From Trissonchulus latispiculum (Eukaryota > Nematoda > Enoplea > Enoplida > Ironidae), in the NCBI GenBank assembly GCA_030248195.1, contig JASAND010004253.1, forward strand, positions 1 through 64,000: DNA of 64,000 nt, in the 5' to 3' direction. Shown here piece by piece: positions 33,001 to 43,109 of the stretch (position 1 is its first letter; every line of letters begins with the position of its first letter). The translations under genes were made by a program, and so were the position numbers. Below the pieces are notes generated by a model. It worked only from the letters and a program-made list of their open reading frames with translations. It ran no database searches and was not told where the DNA came from.

Positions 33001-33421
33001 GCTTGTTGACTTGAGCTCTCGTTAGCCTGCTGCATCGTAGGTGGACCCAGAGGTCGCAGGAAATACACTGGATAGAAACGGCTTGCCACGAGACGTTGCT
33101 CTGGCAGACTGAGCAGGGGTAGGTGGGCCTGCGGGCGGTTGTCACAGGACCCGGACCCGGGTTCGGGTGGACGTCCCCAGATCTGAGAAGGATAATGTTA
33201 GTCACTCCATCGCGGTACCCAGCCACAGGCACACGCCGATCGGGCTGGGCTGGGATAGGAGCCCGACCGGCTGCCAAAAACACCACTCCAGGTCTTCTCC
33301 AGTTCTGAAGCCCGGAGTCCACATCGGTGCTGGTAGGTGATGGCTGATTGGCGGGGGAAACATCCGATTCCCCTCCACGGACCACGTAGCTTCCGGTGCG
33401 CCTTCCACTGGACGTAGCCAT
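29984..33421 (-). CDS. LINE polyprotein, 2A-like/PHD/APE endonuclease/RT part
   Basis: 1145 codons. Residues 82-90 read GDVHPNPGP, a 2A-like motif variant. Residues 103-156 form a C4HC3 PHD finger (C103, C106, C119, C122, H127, C130, C153, C156). Residues 200-430 are the APE endonuclease, with N206, E233, the CGDFNAH motif around D349 and SDH at 423-425. Residues 650-960 are the RT: D796 in LVDFSRAYDTVW, GLPQGSVLSPTLF, and the FADD catalytic pair D886/D887. The frame closes shortly after a GGG run near 30,044. Skipping one G restores a frame that continues into RNase H, so the natural product is longer than this frame. Confidence 0.9.
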   Translation of the reverse strand: MATSSGRRTGSYVVRGGESDVSPANQPSPTSTDVDSGLQNWRRPGVVFLAAGRAPIPAQPDRRVPVAGYRDGVTNIILLRSGDVHPNPGPGPVTTARRPTYPCSVCQSNVSWQAVSIQCISCDLWVHLRCSRLTRAQVNKLPAAASGRVDWKCPSCQPPTTNLPSHPTVAPGAPSSRSIPSLQSVRPNRSVLRPNKSGEIRILQWNADGVGPKIAEVRRCLSELDVDLAVVQETKLSDGKNLHCPGYSVLRLDRLRGRRDGVTRISGGGLAFLVKDSLKHAAYREPLMPSNDQVSECMAVEIWPEGRHESLVVVNAYIPPLNPGRDDERRLTLDLGRLPHGRNVIVCGDFNAHSSSWDPSVDENERGQIVEDWMTDHHFMCANDGSATRNCRASGRPSAPDITLHHTCLSDKIQWKTGPDLGSDHLPLITTIKTNASSMPPRSRQPKFSYKKANWDAFRDLSEREMDSINWDSLSLTDATNQFADALVKAANQAIPRGSRIQAKPWWNDSCERAVTRRRLARSRAADNPQEWVNASREARRTILEAKRAHWQSVASSLNPRTDPTKVWKTIHGIDGKQSSGNSSTALEKNGKLIVQDRDKARAFITEYAAVSHLTPRVTGDRPIRRAATVAKKQQCSHGEAPSICSPFTVAELNTQLQKIQLKKSPGPDLVSNEMLVNLGVKAKERLLSLFNRSWKENIYPKSWRMGNIIPILKKGKPGNKVASYRPISLLSCIGKLMERLVQTRLTHFLEQSGKLSDKQSGFRPSRSTEDQMLRITSAIEDGLQAKKRTVLVLVDFSRAYDTVWKKGLLWKLHQLGLPPCFLRWINQFLSERMARAKIGNQHSGYRLFREGLPQGSVLSPTLFLCMINDVLDQLPPDVEASLFADDLALWATDSSLEGARARAESALNTIMDWAEKWKMTVSLEKTEASFFSMDNHEASHNVSIKARNQEIPFNPTPTFLGITLDRRLSFRQHILKIAAKLKKRRQILSALCGKSWGCGQSDLRLVYISYLRSLIDYCGGAWLPYAAKSNLKKLEIEQNAAARTITGCVRSTPVDALLAEAHLLPVDERRKELAAIAFEKASRKEFSPAIRNCSLEAPGQRLKSLGSSGIYWQENNGDGKLIIVTPGERSLCCPCASLGNTAMS

Positions 33422-33671
33422 CTTCGATCCGCAGTTTTGTCTAAAAGTAGGGATGTGGATGTATCGAGGCGCCCTTATTGCAGTTGTCCTGCCTCAGGCC
33501 AGTACATCTCCACACTTGTTTTTGCTGAATTTTAGCTTAGGTCGTTTCAGCACAAGAACATTTGCTGCGGAGAACCTTCAGAAATTTTAAGGGCATAAAA
33601 TATTTTGAGTTAATTTTGGAGGATAGTTTATTAGAAAAATTTTTCTACTTCAGAACCCTTACTGATGTTAT

Positions 33672-34657
33672 TTAAGGTGCTGGTATCGCTTTGTGTAAAT
33701 TTGACCTTACAGGCTCTAATTCATTATGCAAATGGCTGAAACTTTCAAAAAATTTTTATTTTGGTGCTATTTAACATTCTGGGACCAGTCCCGCATTTTT
33801 AGGTGAAAAGATAAGAAACTTTTTGTCATTATTCTCTCAGTGCGTAGTCGGTGGGTACACCGTATTGGTTGGAAAGAGGGCACCAAAATGAACATTTTTG
33901 CTTTTACAACCTTTGAGCTGTGTCTAGTGGCTAAGTCAGTATAAGCCAAATTCGACTTTGGGTCAAAAAATGGCCATTTTCGAGGAAATCAGTTTATAAG
34001 GACAGGTTTTTCGAGGAAATCAACAAAATTACGCCAAATCTTACAGACAATGCAGTCTTCTTTATACTCAATCGATACGTGGTCTAATTGCACATTTTAT
34101 CAATGCCTATTAGCTCGTATTTGTTGCTTTAAGCTAGAGATTTGTCGGAAAGACCATTTTGGCAAAACTACGATTGTTTTGTTTTGATCGTCGATTTCTC
34201 AAAAACTAGCCAATGGATTCGCGTGATTTTTGGCAAGATGAAAGTTCGCCCTATCGCGGAGGGACATTTTTCTTGGTTTGAGCTAAAACATCTCCAGTTG
34301 CGAAAAAAACTGAATACAAATTTGAGAAATTTCGTGTCGCAGCACATTTCGCTCGGCCCACATATCCTTCAAATCGTGACACAAGAAGAAATTTCGGCTG
34401 ATTCTACAGTTTCGAGAAATCGATGTTCAAAAACTTATGGTCTATATTCAGCTTGTCAGATGTCAGTATGTCAGAAATTTTTGCTGATTTTTATCTAATT
34501 TTGCTAGTTTCGTAAGCTCATGTGAATGTGTAGATTATAAGCTTTAAAACACTTTTTAAAATTATAAAGCTTTTTCCAACTCCAAAAATTGCGAAAGTTA
34601 CATCGTTTCAAAAAAATGACCACAAAGGCACTGCACAAAAGGTTACCAGCGCCTTAA
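33672..34657. mobile_element. TTAA-bounded inverted-repeat element, copy A
   Basis: The left end is TTAAGGTGCTGGTATCGC. The right end in reverse is TTAAGGCGCTGGTAACC, and both continue into TTTGTG. A direct copy about 1 kb long lies at 49,601-50,615 and also has TTAA at both ends. Shared interior phrases include GACCAGTCCCG, AAAATGAACATTTTTGCT, ACAACCTTTGAG, TAAGTCAGTATAAGC and CACTGCACAAAAGG. TTAA at both ends suggests a piggyBac-type target, but the GGTGCTGG terminus is not the usual piggyBac end. No transposase. Confidence 0.8.
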
Positions 34658-34667
34658 GATAGGATCT

Positions 34668-35147
34668 CATGTTAGCGATGACGACGAGCCGGTCGTTTCG
34701 GAGCTGGGCTCGGCTCGAGAGAAAATGAGGTCAACCCCGCTCGGCTCGGGAATATTGCGAAAGTAGGTCGGCTCGGCTCGGGAATATTGCGAAAGTAGGT
34801 CGGCTCGGCTCACCAAGCTTGAAATTTAAAATTCGTCCGAGTGCACCAAATTTTGTTTATTTCCATATCGTTTTAGTTACGTAAATTTCCTGAAAACAGC
34901 GTATCAATTTGTGTTCTTAAAAGCAGCGTAACATTTAAAAAAGTTGGCTTGGAAGAAAGCAAGAAAATAGATAAATTAAGCTGTAAAATTGAAAGCTGAA
35001 AGTAGACTTCACTGAAGTTGTAGGCTATTTTACCATGTTCGGATGATAATGCTATTCGGTCAAATTACAATTTTCGTTGGGGTCGGCTCTGCTCGGAGTT
35101 TCAACTCTCCGGCTCGGCTCGGCTCGGTTCGCTAATCCTCATCACTG
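34668..35147. mobile_element. Element with GGCTC simple-sequence arms
   Basis: The right end in reverse reads CAGTGATGAGGATTAGCG. The left end, TAGCGATGACGACGAGCC, is a degraded match. Both sides carry arrays of GGCTC (34,700-34,810 and 35,095-35,135). The left array includes a 32-bp direct duplication (GGAATATTGCGAAAGTAGG). Flanking 8-mers TCTCATGT and TTATATGT share only five positions, so a hAT assignment is tentative. Confidence 0.6.
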
Positions 35148-35964
35148 TTATATGTAGTTATTTTACAGCTGACGAAGTTTTACCACATCTGCTGAATTTC
35201 AACTTCGTCTTAATACAACAATGATTTTTCCTAAATTTTTCAGTCTTGCGTTAGCATGCTTATATGGGTTGCACAAATCGCCAGAAGTTATCGAAAATAT
35301 CGTAGTTTATAGTAAGGGTCAGAAAGTCCACATGCTCGACCATTAATAATTTCTTAGCACTACTTCAAGTCCCAGAAATACCAAATTGATCAAGGTCATA
35401 CAAACCGTTTAAAATCCTAAAGATACGGTGGTGGACAGCTGGCTTATTCTTAGGAGATTTGGACTTCATGAGGAGTCCCCGTCGGTGTATGGCCGATTCA
35501 AAATGGGGAGGGGGTTCTTTGGGGAAATCCCGAATTTTTGCGTTGTTATGTATAAAGGCTGTCAAACCTGGGAATATTTTAGACGACTATGAGCTAACAG
35601 AGCAAGAATTTGTTGAAAATCTGGCGAGTTTTCAATAGTTTTAGCTAGAAATGGTAAAATTTGGCATTTCCTATATTTGTGGGTGGAGGTGGGTCGGAAT
35701 TAGTGGGGCTTTTTCGTGAAGGTGGGAGGTAGCCGAATGAGGAGGCCCAGTCCCTCCCTTCAGTTCAAATAAGCCAAGGACGGTACGGTGAATGATGTTG
35801 CAACGTGTCCTAATTTTTTCTGGTCTAGCTAGAGTCTATAGATTTGTGGGGTAGTGAATCCCAAGTGTCTTGCAAATAAACTGTAATTGGAGTTTTCCTT
35901 AAAGCCAGACTATATATACTCTAACTCTACACTACGTTGTCTTAAGTTTTGGTTGTTGTTTCAG
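35148..35964. other. NPEPL1 upstream region
   Basis: AT-rich DNA with no recognised repeat or gene. It ends in a polypyrimidine-rich acceptor, TTGGTTGTTGTTTCAG (35,949-35,964), just 17 bases before the NPEPL1 start codon. This implies a 5' UTR intron or a trans-splice site; the upstream exon or promoter was not identified. Confidence 0.5.
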
Positions 35965-35981
35965 GTAAACGCTGTTTAGCA

Positions 35982-38900
35982 ATGGCTGTGGCATCCGAGA
36001 CTGGCTATGTGGTTCATTCCTCGCTCAATGCTGATATCAAATTGCCTGATCATCAGCTGGTAATCATTGGTCAGCCTCAGCATCTGAGCACTGTCACCTA
36101 CGAAACACTACAGGACAAGTTTGCCGGCCTGGTGTCTAAGGAGGTGTTTCAGTGCGCTTTAGGTCAAGTCAGCTCCCTGAAACAGGATCCTAAGCCGGAG
36201 GGCGGCACTTCTACGCTTGCCTATTCGGCCAGCGTTACCACTGTTCCACTCTTTCTCAATCAGGCCTATCTTTTGTCACTACCCCATCGTCTGTCTCGTC
36301 ACAATTCATTGTCTGGTGCTGCGTCATTGGCTAAGTCTTTAAAGGCATTATCATTGGGCTCAGCCCCATCCGTAAAGGGTATATCGATTGTTTTGGTGGC
36401 TGACTATAAGAGCTTTGTAAGCCTGGTCGCTGCTGTGGCTCGTTCCTTTAGTCTGTACAGTTTGAAAACCAGCAAAAAGGATCTAGTGAATGGTATCTCT
36501 GTTGAACTAGTTCAGACTGATTCAGCAGAGTCCGGAAGTCCTACAGTTGGCGAAGATGATGCCAACTGGCTGACTGCTCTGTCCGCAGGGATCCGCAAAG
36601 CCGCCAGAATTGTGGATACTCCGCCCAACATAATGACCGCCTCAGCATTGGCGGCAGAAGCGCAGACGGTTGCCAGCCAGTTGCCTGTCACTGCCAACGT
36701 GATAGTTGGTGATGATCTGCTGGAGCAAGGGTTTGGTGGGATCTATAATGTTGGAAAGGCAAGTGAACATCCGCCTGCCATGGTCTGCCTTAGCTATCAG
36801 CCACCGGAGGCCACTGAAACCATAGCCCTTGTAGGAAAAGGGATTGTGTTTGATACCGGTGGAATGCAGATCAAAGGAAAGACTGCAATGTTGGGTACGT
36901 ATATACGTTCATAGACGTCTGTTGCCATTAGATCTGTCACTGCTCACTTCTGAGTTTGGGTGTTTTAGTTTTGTAACACAGCAGAGTGGCTGCGTTTCTT
37001 GGCTAATGAATTATAGTTTCGTCCAGACACGGCTTGTTCTTATAGTTTTGTGCTTTTACATTATTTTAAAGCCGTTTTAAGCCAAAATTGAGAACATTTC
37101 AAAGTATGACCTTTTTCAGCATCGCTTAGCTAATGTTGTAGCTCGGCCGAAAGTCGCGGTAAAACATCAAGCATTGGTGAGTAAATCGAATCAAAATCGT
37201 TGGGAAGGGGATCCCCCTAACCCACCTCTCAGGAATACTGTATATGCCAGTAATTGCAAAGTTTCCTGTTTCTAGTTTACTTTAGTGCTGTTCGATTTTG
37301 AGTTATACTTGCTTTGGTCTCCAGTATCAGATCACACTCAGTCTCAGTATCAATACCAAATTATATATTTGTATATAGGTATGAAAGCTGACTGTGGAGG
37401 CGCCGCTGCTGTACTGTACGCCTTTGAGTCCTTGGTCAGGGCTGGGATTCGACAGAACCTGCATGCCGTTCTGTGTATTGCTGAGAACATGATTGGTCGT
37501 AAGGCCAACAGGCCTGATGATGTCATAACAATGCTGTCTGGCAAGACTGTTGAGATTAACAATACCGGTATTTTCAAATTCATCCATTCAATTTTGGGTT
37601 TTCTCTAGGCGAAAAAAGTGGGGATAATAAAATAGATAAAATGCTACAAAGTACGGTAAAAATTGTGTGTTTTCTACATAAACTGCTACAAAGCTTAAAA
37701 GTGCTCATAAATTAGGTTTTTAGCCCCAAATTAGACGATTTTTGAAAAACTCCGGCACAGCCTTGATTTTTTTGCGGACAGCGCAGTTCTGATTTTTTTC
37801 AACTCTGGCTGTGTCCATAGCATAGGGACCTGGGCATTTTCTAGGCGAAAAAGCGGGGTGGCTAAGTGGGGGAATCCAAAGTGGTTTAAAATTGCCAAAA
37901 TGGAGCAAAGATTTTTTATTTTTTATTTTAAATAGCCTGTTTTCTACATATAGTTATAACTATGCTAAAAAATTTAAGTTTGAGTACCAAGACAGACGAT
38001 TTTTAGCCAAATCCCGGAAACCTTTTGAAAATTTTGACCAAAAATCCTTAACATTTTGCATTTTCTGGACATCTTATAGTGAGCGGGGGAAGCCCAAAGA
38101 AGTGGGGAAGGGGTCGAGTGGGGGGCCTCCCCACTAAAGAAAACCCAGATAATTCATTAATTTGTGTTGTTCTGTTCGTTTTTGCTTTAATCTTTTGTCG
38201 TCTGAATTCTGAGTTTTTGGAACTACGCCTTTTCATATAGTTTCGTTTTAGTAAAATTTTATTTTGTTAGTGCAAAATAAAAGCAGTACTCTAGTTTATT
38301 TGTGTGGTACTATTTTAGATGCGGAGGGTAGACTTGTTTTGGGCGACGGTGTGTATTATGCTCGTAGTGTGCTCAATGCCTCTGTAATCATTGACATGGC
38401 TACCTTGACCGGTGCGCAACGGATTGCCACAGGAGATCATCACGCTGCTGTTGTGACCAATAGGTTAGCTCCAACTTCGCCTTTGATTTAACTAAGCTAC
38501 TTTGATTTGCGTTTGTGAAAAATAAAGGCTTTTAGATGCTGCTTGCCTTTTTAGTAGCAAGTATGGCTTCCATGATTTGACGTAGAAAGAAAGTTGCATG
38601 AACGCGTACGGATTCCTTCTGAGGTCTACGTAGAAATTTAGAAAAATGCTTGGATGGACCGGAGTCTTCGGGTCCGATCGAAGCGACACACTCTGTCTCC
38701 AGAAAGTTTTACCGCAGCGTGGAATGGGAGTCTATGCGAGATTGGAAAAGGAACTAAAAATTTTGTGAAAATTGCTATTAAAAATTAAAGTTTGGTTTTA
38801 TATTATTGCGGAGTATGGATGTTTTGTATGTTCAAACAATGTATAAAAATGTGGAAATTGCAATTATACTGCTGTAATCCAATTTTGCTAAAAAGTCCAA

Positions 38901-39281
38901 TTTTATTAAGTAATAAACAATATTGCATTTTAATCTTGCAGTGATGACTGGGAACGACGTGCTGTTGCTGCGGGTCAAGCTTGCGGTGAACTGGTGCAGC
39001 CTTTGGTATTCTGTCCGGAGCTGCATTTTCCTGATCTTACCAGTGCTATTGCTGATATGAAAAATGCTTTAGTGTCTCATTCCTCTGCGTCCAGCTCAAT
39101 TGCCGCTCTGTTCGTCTTTGCTCAGCTGAATTTTGATCCAGAAATCAACTGGGTTCATGTTGATCTGGCTCATCCAGCATTTGTAGGTGAACGGGGTACT
39201 GGCTTCGGCGTGGCCTTGGCTAGCACCTTACTGAGTCAGCATTGTAGTGTACCCATATTACAGGCTGCGTCAAATGTGTAG
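35982..39281 (+). CDS. NPEPL1: NPEPL1, probable M17 leucyl aminopeptidase (4 coding exons)
   Basis: Metal-dependent aminopeptidase that removes N-terminal residues from peptides, probably cytosolic. Coding exons: 35,982-36,894; 37,379-37,567; 38,319-38,463; 38,942-39,281. They total 1,587 nt in one frame, 528 residues; vertebrate NPEPL1 is about 523. Zinc and catalytic residues are at the exact spacing of bovine leucine aminopeptidase: K286, D291, K298, D309, D368, E370 and R372, corresponding to K250, D255, K262, D273, D332, E334 and R336. Signature stretches are [21 protein letters not shown] and NTDAEGR, the last split across exons 2/3. All introns are GT-AG. The first ATG after the acceptor gives [11 protein letters not shown], similar in length to vertebrate N-termini. 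No frameshifts or stops. Confidence 0.95.
37596..38141. repeat. Two G/C-run element copies in NPEPL1 intron 2
   Basis: Reverse-orientation copies of the 3.4/10.7-kb family. The first begins TTTGGGTTTTCTCTAGGCG near 37,600. The second runs from CTGGGCATTTTCTAGGCG (37,829) to AAAGAAAACCCAG (38,141). Interiors carry CTGTTTTCTACATA, CTTAAAAGTGCTCATAA and AAATTAGACGATTTTTG in reverse relation to the other copies. The second looks inserted in the first. Confidence 0.65.
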
Positions 39282-39683
39282 AGCCTTTCTGAATTGTTTT
39301 AGAACTTATTTTTGCCGGTGTCTGCCGTTTTATTTGTTTACATTCATTTTGTGACTGGCTCTTGTAATAATGGATAATTATTTTAATTGTGAGTTGGTAT
39401 TGGAGAGCTTTCTAAGACTAAACATTTGATTCATTGTTAAAACTTTGTGACCTTTTATTTTTCTGTTGGTTTTTGAAACTGTAGACAAGTATACATTACC
39501 TTTCTGTTCTGTTCTGTATTTAGCACTGTTCTGTATTTCTACAATAAGCATGAAAGATTGATTTTAGTATAATAATGTAAGTAGATGTAATTGTAATACT
39601 ATCATATTAATTTATTTGATTATAATAACTAGCTATTCTCACCTACTGTTGTTTCTGTTAATGTTTGCCTTTCTATTTTATTG

Positions 39684-39689
39684 AATAAA
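39684..39689 (+). promoter_or_regulatory. Possible NPEPL1 polyadenylation signal
   Basis: AATAAA about 400 bases after the NPEPL1 stop codon, followed by T-rich sequence. It is the first clear canonical hexamer downstream. The cluster of palindromes starts only about 45 bases later. Confidence 0.4.
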
Positions 39690-39731
39690 TTAATTTGTTT
39701 TTTCTAATTAGATTGGCAGAATGGCACTACA

Positions 39732-40065
39732 GCCAAGAGTACATAATATATAAGAGTGTGACAGCAGGCAAGCTCTCTGTTATCAGCTGTAGGTACATGC
39801 TATGTTCGCTAACGGCTGACCCCCCCCCACAAACGTGTATGTGCTCTTCAAAGAAATTCGCACGCTATCTTTATGTGTTAATGTTCGAAGCAGACGCACA
39901 TTGAACCAACTGAGTAGTTGTGTTTTCGAACATTAACACGTAAAGATAGCGTGCGAATTTCTTTGAAGAGCACATACACGTTTGTGGGGGGGGTCAGCCG
40001 TTAGCTTACATAGCATGTACCTACAGCTGATAACAGAGAGCTTGCCTGCTGTCACACTCTTATGT
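39732..40065. mobile_element. Palindromic MITE, copy 1
   Basis: Arms of about 150 bp are nearly perfect reverse complements: TAAGAGTGTGACAGCAGGC, CTCTCTGTTATCAGCT, GTACATGCTATGT, CTAACGGCTGACCCCCC, GAAATTCGCACGCTATC. The loop, around 39,890-39,915, contains TTGAACCAACTGAGTAG. Ends fall in TATA/TA context, as for TA-duplicating elements. No coding capacity. Confidence 0.85.
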
Positions 40066-40070
40066 ATTAT

Positions 40071-40450
40071 CAAGAGTACATAATAGATAAGAGTGTGACA
40101 GCTGGCAGGCTCTCTGTTATCAGCTCAAGGTACATGCTCTGCACGCTAACGGCTGACCCCGTACACAAACGTGTACCTAGTGACCCCCCCCCCCACAAAT
40201 GTGTACCCCGTACACGTTTCTGTACGTTCACTCGCCGTATCTTTACGTGTTAAAGTTCGAAAACACAACGCCTGCGTGCGTCCAATTTGTGTCTGCTTCG
40301 AGCTTTATAACGCAAAGATAGCGTGCGAATTTCTTTGAAGTGAGCATACACGTTTGTGTATGGGGTCAGCCGTTAGCGTGCAGAGCATGTACCTTAAGCT
40401 GATAACGGAGAGCTTGCCTGCTGTCACACTCTTATATATTATGTACTCTT
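40071..40450. mobile_element. Palindromic MITE, copy 2
   Basis: Same family, adjacent to copy 1. Arms run AAGAGTGTGACAGCTGGCAG ... GGTACATGCTCTGCACGCTA on the left and its reverse complement on the right. The left arm has an internal rearrangement around GTACACAAACGTGTAC (40,160-40,225). Confidence 0.8.
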
Positions 40451-40721
40451 GGTATTATGTACTCTTGCTACAGCTAAGCTTAGAATTCCTTTCAAGAAAG
40501 AGTAATGTAGACTAGGGCTAAACTCAATTGTAATAACTCGTTTAAACCTACTAAAGATTGACTTTCCGTCTTCAATATACTTTCATGAAGAGGATAAAGA
40601 TTGAATTCACACGATTAACTTTCAGTTCTTGAAAAGCTCCGAGGGTTATCGCTAACATGCAAGGGGGCCGGTATATATTTTAGCATGACCTGTATGCTCG
40701 AATAAGGAAATTAGCTATTAT

Positions 40722-41043
40722 TAAGAGCACATAATATATAAGAGTGCGACAGCAGGCAAGCTGCCTGTTATGAGCTCGAGGTACATGCTCTGTTCGCTAA
40801 CGGCTGACCCCACCACAAATGCTCACTTCAAAGAAATTTGTGCGCTATCTTTGCGTTCTAAAGCTCGCAACAGGCGCACTTTGAACCAACTGAGTAGTAG
40901 TGTTTTCCACCTCACGTAAAAATAGCTTGCAAATTTCTTTGAAGTGAACATACACATTTGTGTCTGGGGGGGTCAGCCGTTCGCGAACAGAGCATGTACC
41001 TAGAGCTGATAACAGAGAGCTTGCCTGCTGTCACACTCTTATC
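40722..41043. mobile_element. Palindromic MITE, copy 3
   Basis: Third member. Arms begin AAGAGTGCGACAGCAGGC and end GCCTGCTGTCACACTCTT. The loop again carries TTTGAACCAACTGAGTAG. More diverged between arms than copy 1. About 270 bp of AT-rich spacer separates it from copy 2. Confidence 0.8.
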
Positions 41044-41174
41044 GTCAGGCATGGGATAAAAAACACCCCCAAGTACTGGTTTAAGAAACGATGCCCGTCC
41101 TGGAGGTCAAGTAGGCCCTATGAGGTCAGCTAATGTGTGGTGATATAGCGGCACTCTATGCGTGCACACACTAT

Positions 41175-43109
41175 CACTGGCTTGCACCAATGAAGAATAA
41201 CTGAAGAATAACCTAACCTTGAGGTTAACTCAGGGTTAAGTCGTTATTCTCCAGCTATTTCGTAGCACCAATCATGGTTAACTAATTCTCCAGTTAACCT
41301 CGAGTGTAACTTAGTCCGCAACTGGCAAAAACTTAAACCTCTCTCTCTGTTCGGGAATCTCGCTAGGCATACCTAGATTGGTGTTGCCACCTATGCTTAA
41401 CCCAACTTAACCCTCAGTTTGATAAGGGTTAACGAAGAATAAGGGGTGGACAACGCTGCTAACGCCTGAAAGTCAATTTTGTAGAACAAAGTTTGCTGAA
41501 CGAAAGTCAGCAAAGCTAAAATTAATTATCTGGCGGTATTTTAAATGATAATAAGAACATTGAAAATCTTACTCGAAAAAAGTATTCGAGTTATGGTTTC
41601 TGCAATTATACTGCCAAATCATTGTTCGGAGTAAGTTGGTTTCATCCGAAATGACAATTATTATCCCACAAAAAATATACAATTAGACAACGGTGCAGTG
41701 CACAACAGTCTCTTATATTTGCTGGTTCGGGGTTATCTTTATCCTTCAGCTATTCTCCAGTTAAGTTGGAGGTTAACTTTATCCCTGAGCCTAGTCTTCA
41801 GTTATGCTGAAGGTTAACTATATTCCTCAACTATTCTGATTGGTTGGCAACAAGGCGGTGCTTTTTTCTATTAGGCAGTCTCAACACAAACAACTGCTAA
41901 TATCAAGAATAGCCTTACTCCTGAGCTCAAGTTCAGGGTTAGTTCTTCTCCAACTTAGTTGGAGTATTGCAACGGAAAAAATGTACGCCTGAGCTTGAGC
42001 TCAGGTGGAGAATAGTTAACTCCGAGTTAACTCAGGATATAGTTCGGAACTAAGTTATTCCGATTAGGTGCAAGAGGCCGTATAAATATGAGACCCCTAG
42101 GCCCTGTGGAAAGTTTACAGCATGTATTCAAAGTTGACCCCCCCAAAATCACTGTCAAAATCTAAGGGTCATATATATCGAAATTTCTAAGCTTATCTTG
42201 ATAGCATATATAGAGACGCCTGTTTGCGTGCGGGCTTGTATTGACACAAAGTATCAATAGGCAAGACACCATGGCCGCTTGCACCAAATCGGAATAACTT
42301 AGCTCCGAACTAAGCTATTCCTGAGTTAACTCGGAGTTAACTATTCTCCACCTGAGCTCAAGCTCAGGCATAAATTTTATTCCGTTGCAATACTCCAACT
42401 AAGTTGGAGAATAACTAACCCTGAGCTTGAGCTCAGGAATAAGCCTATTCTTGATGTTAACAGTTTATGTTGAAACTGCCCAATAGGCAAAAGCACCGCC
42501 TTCCTGTTAACCAATCAGAATAGTTGAGGAATAGAGTTAACCTTGAGTATAACTAAAGATTAGGCTCAGGGATAAAGTTAACCTCCAACTTAACTAAAGA
42601 ATAGTTGAAGAATAAAGATAACCGCGAGTTTACTAGTAAATATACCTAAGAAGCTGGACTGGACACTGTTATCCAATTGCATATACTTTGTGGGATAGAA
42701 ATGGTCATTTCGGATGAAACCAACTTACTTACTTACTAACTAGGATTTGGCACTATATTTGCAGCAACCATTACCAGAATACTTTTGCTGAATATTCAAT
42801 GTTTTTAATGTCTTTGAATTACAGCCAGATTATTAATTGTAGCTTTATTGAGTTCCGTTTAGCAAGATTTGTTCCACTTTACCTGACTATTAAACTTTAG
42901 AACCGATGTCTACCTCTTATTCTTCAGTTAACCCTTATCAAACTGAGGGTTAAATTTTTGGCAGTTGGGGAATAAGTTATACTCGAGGTTAGCTGGAGAA
43001 AGTTAACCCTGATTGGTGCAACGAAATAACTGGAGAATAACGACTTAACCCTGACTTAACCTCAAGGTTAGGTTATTCTTCAGTTATTCTTCATTGGTGC
43101 AAGCCAGTG
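41175..43109. mobile_element. 1.9-kb foldback element with arms of about 850-900 bp
   Basis: Ends are CACTGGCTTGCACCAATG and its exact reverse complement. Paired blocks continue inward in order: AACCTAACCTTGAGGTTAA, CCAGTTAACCTCGAGT, CTCAGTTTGATAAGGGTTAA, TTGGTTTCATCCGAAATGAC, CCTGAGCCTA, CTGATTGGTT, TTCTCCAACTTAGTTGGAG, TGAGCTTGAGCTCAGGTGGA, AGTTAACTCCGAGTTAACTC. The unpaired centre is about 42,073-42,280. Each arm contains further small palindromes, several starting GCACCAAT. No reading frame; no clear target duplication. Confidence 0.88.

Larger units (their letters stand above)
28989..33432 (-). mobile_element. Near-complete non-LTR retrotransposon (LINE), 4.4 kb
   Basis: Bounded by the identical 9-mer AGTTTTGTC at 28,980-28,988 and 33,433-33,441, a clear target-site duplication. 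The element is on the - strand and its 3' end is a short (AAG)n run next to the left duplication. Only 11 bases (GCGGATCGAAG) lie between the 5' end and the first ATG at 33,421. Encoded order: 2A-like motif, PHD-type zinc finger, APE endonuclease, reverse transcriptase, RNase H, C-terminal CCHC knuckle. RNase H after RT suggests the I/Ingi group; the clade is not certain. Two frameshifts are visible. It sits between ATG3 and NPEPL1. Confidence 0.92.

Noticed and set aside
30090..33308. Several + strand open frames opposite the LINE
   Set aside because: They are antisense shadows of the LINE polyprotein.
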